DNA from: Euryarchaeota archaeon UBA53
GTDB lineage: Archaea > Thermoplasmatota > Poseidoniia > Poseidoniales > Poseidoniaceae
DNA length: 19,110 nt
NCBI GenBank assembly: GCA_002507425.1
Contig: DAZU01000060.1
Coordinates: 1-19,110 of the forward strand
Direction of reading: 5' to 3'
A model generated the notes under the pieces. That model saw only the letters and a program-made list of their open reading frames with translations. It was not told where the DNA came from and ran no database searches. Within the stretch, counting starts at the first letter, position 1. The number at the start of each line of letters is the position of its first letter. The position numbers and the translations under genes are program-made. This document shows positions 15,938 through 19,110 of this stretch, piece after piece.

Positions 15938-16486
15938 TTGAAACTTCGCCAATTGGCGATATTACTCTCAAAGCTACCACCACACCCGTGTAATAGTTTG
16001 GAACTCGAACAGTATCAAACAGAAGGTAACCTAGCAGCTACTTGGCTACATCGTATCGACGCAATTGATGGGTTTCAAGGTAAAACCGTGATTGATCTTG
16101 GGGCTGGAAATGGAATCCTAGGAAGAGGTGCACAGATACTGGGGGCGGAGGTTATCTTCGTGGAATGTGATGAAGATGCTGGTAAATTATGCCAAGATCT
16201 AGGTGAAACAATTATTGGATACCTCGGCGATGTTAATATTCCATCCGCAGACATTGTAATCACAAACCCACCATGGGGTGTTCAAAAACGAGGAGCTGAT
16301 AGAATTTTTATTGATACTGCACTGCAATGTGCACCAGTAGTTCACATTATGCATAGCGCTTTAGCAAACCACCTACCAGACGGAGAGGTTATTCTTAGCG
16401 GAAAGTTCAGGATGCCTGCGAGATATGGGCACCATACCAGCAAAATGGGTACAACCGAAATTAAATGCCTTAGAATCGTTAGATGA
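15938..16486 (+). CDS. METTL5-like RNA N6-adenine methyltransferase
   Basis: A 182-residue Rossmann-fold methyltransferase. It opens with LEQYQTEGNLAATWL (23-37), matching the LEQY-T motif of METTL5 and its archaeal relatives. The SAM-binding motif I is VIDLGAGNGILG (51-62), motif II is VECDEDA, and the catalytic NPPW (110-113) is followed by GVQKRGADRIFID, where the NPPFG-T-K pattern of METTL5 would be. The family methylates adenine N6 in small-subunit rRNA in eukaryotes. The start is TTG at 15938: GGTGAT precedes it by four bases and the catalytic-family homology begins just after it. An upstream in-frame ATG at 15743 would read out of frame through most of the zinc-ribbon gene and has no support. 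The target RNA in this organism is unknown. Confidence 0.85.
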   Translation: MKLRQLAILLSKLPPHPCNSLELEQYQTEGNLAATWLHRIDAIDGFQGKTVIDLGAGNGILGRGAQILGAEVIFVECDEDAGKLCQDLGETIIGYLGDVNIPSADIVITNPPWGVQKRGADRIFIDTALQCAPVVHIMHSALANHLPDGEVILSGKFRMPARYGHHTSKMGTTEIKCLRIVR

Positions 16487-16574
16487 TAGGGTTTCAAAAG
16501 CAAACAGCTTCAGCCCCATACATTCCCCTTCAATTCGCCTTGATGGTGATTTTCCAAAATATGAACGTGATAAC

Positions 16575-17969
16575 ATGGGAACAATAGTGACTCCAGGAAC
16601 AGTGGTCGGTAATATCGAAACTAACACAATTGGGTCGGGAGTTGAACAAAGAAATGGTGAAATTATTGCCTTGTTAACTGGAACTATCGTCGAGAATGGT
16701 GGTGAGATAAGTGTGGAGACCCACAATGCCTTGCTTAGGGTTGAAGTCGGAGATTTAGTGATAGGAGAAGTTGTTAAACTAAATGAAAAATCCGGGGAAA
16801 TAAAGGTTTTGAGCGTTGAAGGTAAACCCAATCGTTCTATTATGGCTGACCAAGAATATGCTCAGTTTCACGTTACAAAAATCTGTGATCGATTTCTTCA
16901 TAACACCGCTGACGGATTGAGGCGTAGAGACATTGTGAGAGCTAAAGTGATTGAATCTGGAAATGTGGTTCGCATCGACATGAGAGAAGACGACAATTGC
17001 GGAGTTTTACACTCAATTTGTCCGTCCTGTGGCGCCTTTTTCGAACCAAAAGCAAGTGGTGATTGGAACGTTATCTGTATGGTCTGTGGAGACAAAACCT
17101 TCAGAGCTCTAGCTGATGACTTTGGCGGAAAAAGCGGTATGAGCGCCCTAAACGGATCGGGTAAACGTTGGGGAGCGGAGGCTGAGGCACGGTTTGCTAA
17201 GGGAAGTTCAGGACGTGCTACATTCATCTCTGAAGACGTTAGAGAAGATGGTAGCGAACGTGTTTATTTCAAATTTGAAGGAGAAGGTGGCCAATCTGGG
17301 AGAGGACCGAAACGAAATGCTGCCCCTGGTTGCAAGTTGTTTGTTGGAGGCCTATCAAGAGACGTTGACGAAGATGATATACGTAGCATGTTCCAAGAAC
17401 ATGGAAAGATTACTGATTTCGCGCTAATGAGAGATGATGATGGAAATCTCAGAGGATTCGGTTTCATTACTTATCAGAAGAAGGAAATGGCAGATAATGC
17501 AATAAAATCTCTTAATGGCAAAAACATCAAAGGACGCAGAATAGGTGTAAGAGATGCTGATGCTCCAAGGGAAGAAAAGCCACGAAGAGAAAAACCAGAT
17601 GGAGCTAGGTTGTATGTTGGAAATTTACCATTCAAGGCTACTGAAAAAGATCTCCAAGACCACTTCGCAGCACATTGTGATAGTGTACATATCCATTGGG
17701 CTACTGACAAATCAGGTAGGAAAAAGGCCTTTGCCTTCGTTACTATAAAACCTAAAGAAAAAGGTGAACAGGTTGCTAAGCAACTAAATGGAACAGACCT
17801 TATGGGCAGGAACATAAGAGTCGATATGGCAAAGCCCAGTGGCTTCAAGCGAGGAGGCACAGGTGACAGCAAGGGTGGTAAAAGTGCTAAATCCGCAAGA
17901 GAACTCCGAGCCATGGCTGAGGAAGAAGAGGATGCAAGGAAAAAGAAACGCCGCCCAAAACGGGAATGA
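16575..17969 (+). CDS. csl4: Exosome cap protein Csl4 fused to two RRM domains
   Basis: A 464-residue fusion. Residues 1-45 (TPGTVVGNIE) form the Csl4 N-terminal domain; about 58-140 is the S1/OB domain; CPSC (149-152) and CMVC (168-171) form the C-terminal zinc ribbon. After a flexible linker of about 75 residues comes RRM1 (253-328; RNP2 LFVGGL, RNP1 RGFGFITY) and RRM2 (345-420; RNP2 LYVGNL, RNP1 KAFAFVTI), then a Lys/Arg-rich tail. Typical archaeal Csl4 ends at the ribbon, at about 180-200 residues. Csl4 caps the Rrp41-Rrp42 ring and helps guide RNA into the degradation channel; the RRMs would add RNA affinity. The ATG at 16575 starts the Csl4 homology and has a partial SD (GTGAT). An upstream in-frame ATG at 16425 overlaps the methyltransferase by 62 bases and is less likely. 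The 88 bases before the start carry no other gene. Confidence 0.88.
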   Translation: MGTIVTPGTVVGNIETNTIGSGVEQRNGEIIALLTGTIVENGGEISVETHNALLRVEVGDLVIGEVVKLNEKSGEIKVLSVEGKPNRSIMADQEYAQFHVTKICDRFLHNTADGLRRRDIVRAKVIESGNVVRIDMREDDNCGVLHSICPSCGAFFEPKASGDWNVICMVCGDKTFRALADDFGGKSGMSALNGSGKRWGAEAEARFAKGSSGRATFISEDVREDGSERVYFKFEGEGGQSGRGPKRNAAPGCKLFVGGLSRDVDEDDIRSMFQEHGKITDFALMRDDDGNLRGFGFITYQKKEMADNAIKSLNGKNIKGRRIGVRDADAPREEKPRREKPDGARLYVGNLPFKATEKDLQDHFAAHCDSVHIHWATDKSGRKKAFAFVTIKPKEKGEQVAKQLNGTDLMGRNIRVDMAKPSGFKRGGTGDSKGGKSAKSARELRAMAEEEEDARKKKRRPKRE

Positions 17970-17978
17970 GGTGTTAAC

Positions 17979-19110
17979 ATGACCGAGTCGGAGGAAGCCT
18001 CCTGGCTCGTTATAGATGGTTATGAGGACGAACCAGCCGCATTCGGTGTCCCACCCTATGTTGGATTCCATATTAGATACATATGTGGCGTGTTAGAACG
18101 AAAGAATATTGATTACGAATACTGCCAAATAGACTCTTTCAGAATAAACCCTCCAACCCTTGAAAATAGATTGGGAGTTATTATTTTAGCAGGAGCAGTT
18201 GTACCTGGTAAATACTTGAGAGGAACACCAATTTCGCTTAAAGAAACTAGAGAGATAATATCTAACGTTCCTAATCAAACCCCAATATTGTGTGGCGGAT
18301 GGGCAATAAGAGGTTGGAAGAATCAGGGTTGGAGTCCACTAAGGCAAAACCTATTCTTGGCGCTAAAGGATACCGATGCAACATTATGGAATTATCTTGA
18401 AACCGGAGAATGGAGGCACAATCGAAGGAATGCAGAACAGTGGACTGACTGGGCGCAAGCCGGAGCTGGCTCAAAAGCTGTCACCCAAAATCCTGATCTT
18501 AGTGGACCGCTCACATACGAGGTAGAGGTTTACCAAGGATGTGTTCGATACAAGAGGGGCTGTAAATTCTGCATTGAACCAAAAAAAGGTATACCAATTT
18601 ACAGAGATCCTGAGGACATAATTAATGAAGTCTCAATCGCTCATGACATGGGAGTAAAACACGTTCGTTTAGGGGGAATGACTGATACTTACACCTACAA
18701 GGCTGAAGGGGTAGTAGAAATGGAATATCCTCGACCGGATCCTGAACCTATTGCAAAATTGTTGTATGGACTTAGGGACGATGATAGACTAGAAATTCTC
18801 CATACAGACAATGGCAATCCATCAATAATAGCAGAACATCTTGAAGAATCTGAAGAGATAACAAAAACACTTGTTGAGAATCTTTCGGATGGAGCTGTCT
18901 TATCTTTTGGATTGGAGTCGGCTGACCCTGAGGTTCACAAGGCTAACTGGTTAAATTGTGATTCAAACCAGTTGAAATCAGCAATTAGACTTATCAATAA
19001 ACATGGACGAATAAAGGGCGAGAGAGGTTTGCCAAAACTGCTTCCTGGGCTTAATTTCATAGCAGGACTGAAAGGAGAAACTAAAGTTACATATGACCAC
19101 AACCTACGAC
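17979..19110 (+). CDS. Archaeal radical SAM protein (COG1031-like), C-terminus cut by window end
   Basis: There is an open frame of 377 codons with no stop to the window edge. ATG is preceded by GAGGTG five bases upstream and lies 9 bases after the Csl4-RRM stop. A non-catalytic N-terminal domain of about 180 residues includes FHIRYICGVLE (30-40) and LCGGWAIRGW. The radical SAM cluster is Cys188-x6-Cys195-x2-Cys198 (GCVRYKRGCKFC), followed by E-P and conserved blocks VRLGGMTDTY, ILHTDNGNP, LSFGLESADP and LPGLNFIAGLKGET. The enzyme class cleaves SAM with a 4Fe-4S cluster to start radical chemistry. The pattern resembles archaeal Fe-S oxidoreductases of COG1031, which often end in a helix-hairpin-helix domain; that part would lie beyond the edge. 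The substrate is unknown, and the RNA-gene neighbours hint at nucleic-acid modification. Confidence 0.85.
   Translation, partial: MTESEEASWLVIDGYEDEPAAFGVPPYVGFHIRYICGVLERKNIDYEYCQIDSFRINPPTLENRLGVIILAGAVVPGKYLRGTPISLKETREIISNVPNQTPILCGGWAIRGWKNQGWSPLRQNLFLALKDTDATLWNYLETGEWRHNRRNAEQWTDWAQAGAGSKAVTQNPDLSGPLTYEVEVYQGCVRYKRGCKFCIEPKKGIPIYRDPEDIINEVSIAHDMGVKHVRLGGMTDTYTYKAEGVVEMEYPRPDPEPIAKLLYGLRDDDRLEILHTDNGNPSIIAEHLEESEEITKTLVENLSDGAVLSFGLESADPEVHKANWLNCDSNQLKSAIRLINKHGRIKGERGLPKLLPGLNFIAGLKGETKVTYDHNLR

Noticed and set aside
16425..16574. 50-residue N-terminal extension of Csl4
   Set aside because: Overlaps the methyltransferase, no SD, and Csl4 homology starts at the ATG at 16575.
17474..17980. 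168-residue minus-strand frame opposite the RRM region
   Set aside because: The RRM motifs on the plus strand are unmistakable; the antisense frame is a by-product of Lys/Glu-rich codons.
1..19110. CRISPR array, tRNA, rRNA or insertion sequence
   Set aside because: No spaced direct repeats, cloverleaf sequences, rRNA blocks or transposase motifs were seen on reading both strands.

Overview
The window looks like chromosomal DNA of a planktonic euryarchaeon, most likely Marine Group II (Candidatus Poseidoniales) or a close relative. This is inferred from gene content: an NMD3 homologue, a Csl4 exosome subunit, a PGI/PMI-type sugar-phosphate isomerase, archaeal GGTGAT Shine-Dalgarno sequences, a very large secreted subtilase with a membrane anchor, and a cytochrome c maturation cluster. 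No 16S or other phylogenetic marker is present, so the assignment is not proven. Coding density is very high and no gene-free stretch exceeds 300 bases. I saw no rRNA, tRNA, CRISPR array or insertion sequence.

Left block (1-5968, minus strand): a rhomboid protease with a C-terminal zinc knuckle, then a 1631-residue secreted, membrane-anchored subtilase with a cytoplasmic zinc-ribbon tail, then the first 30 codons of glmS, which runs off the left edge. The three genes read in one direction with gaps of 71 and 9 bases.

Heme block (6023-10286, plus strand): it diverges from the rhomboid gene across a 54-base gap. It starts with a CcmA ATPase fused to a short CcmB-like membrane domain, then CcmC and a CcmD-like peptide. 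These are the heme-export and heme-handling parts of System I cytochrome c maturation. NMD3 (large ribosomal subunit factor) and bifunctional phosphoglucose/phosphomannose isomerase follow with tight SD/stop spacing. An M23-type metallopeptidase without a signal peptide lies on the opposite strand and overlaps the isomerase tail to tail.

Glycosylation and amino-acid block (10916-14665, plus strand): a GT-C-like multi-spanning membrane protein, a family 2 dolichyl-phosphate sugar transferase-like enzyme, and aspartate-semialdehyde dehydrogenase joined to it by an ATGA overlap. PGI/PMI and GlmS both work at fructose-6-phosphate, so several genes here could feed cell-surface glycan synthesis. 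That link is inference.

RNA block (14695-19110, plus strand): an unrecognised acidic protein, a small zinc-ribbon protein, a METTL5-like RNA N6-adenine methyltransferase starting at TTG, an exosome Csl4 protein fused to two RRM domains, and the first 377 codons of an archaeal radical SAM enzyme cut by the right edge. The Csl4-RRM-RRM fusion is the most unusual object in the window. It would place two eukaryote-style RNA-binding modules on the cap of an archaeal exosome.
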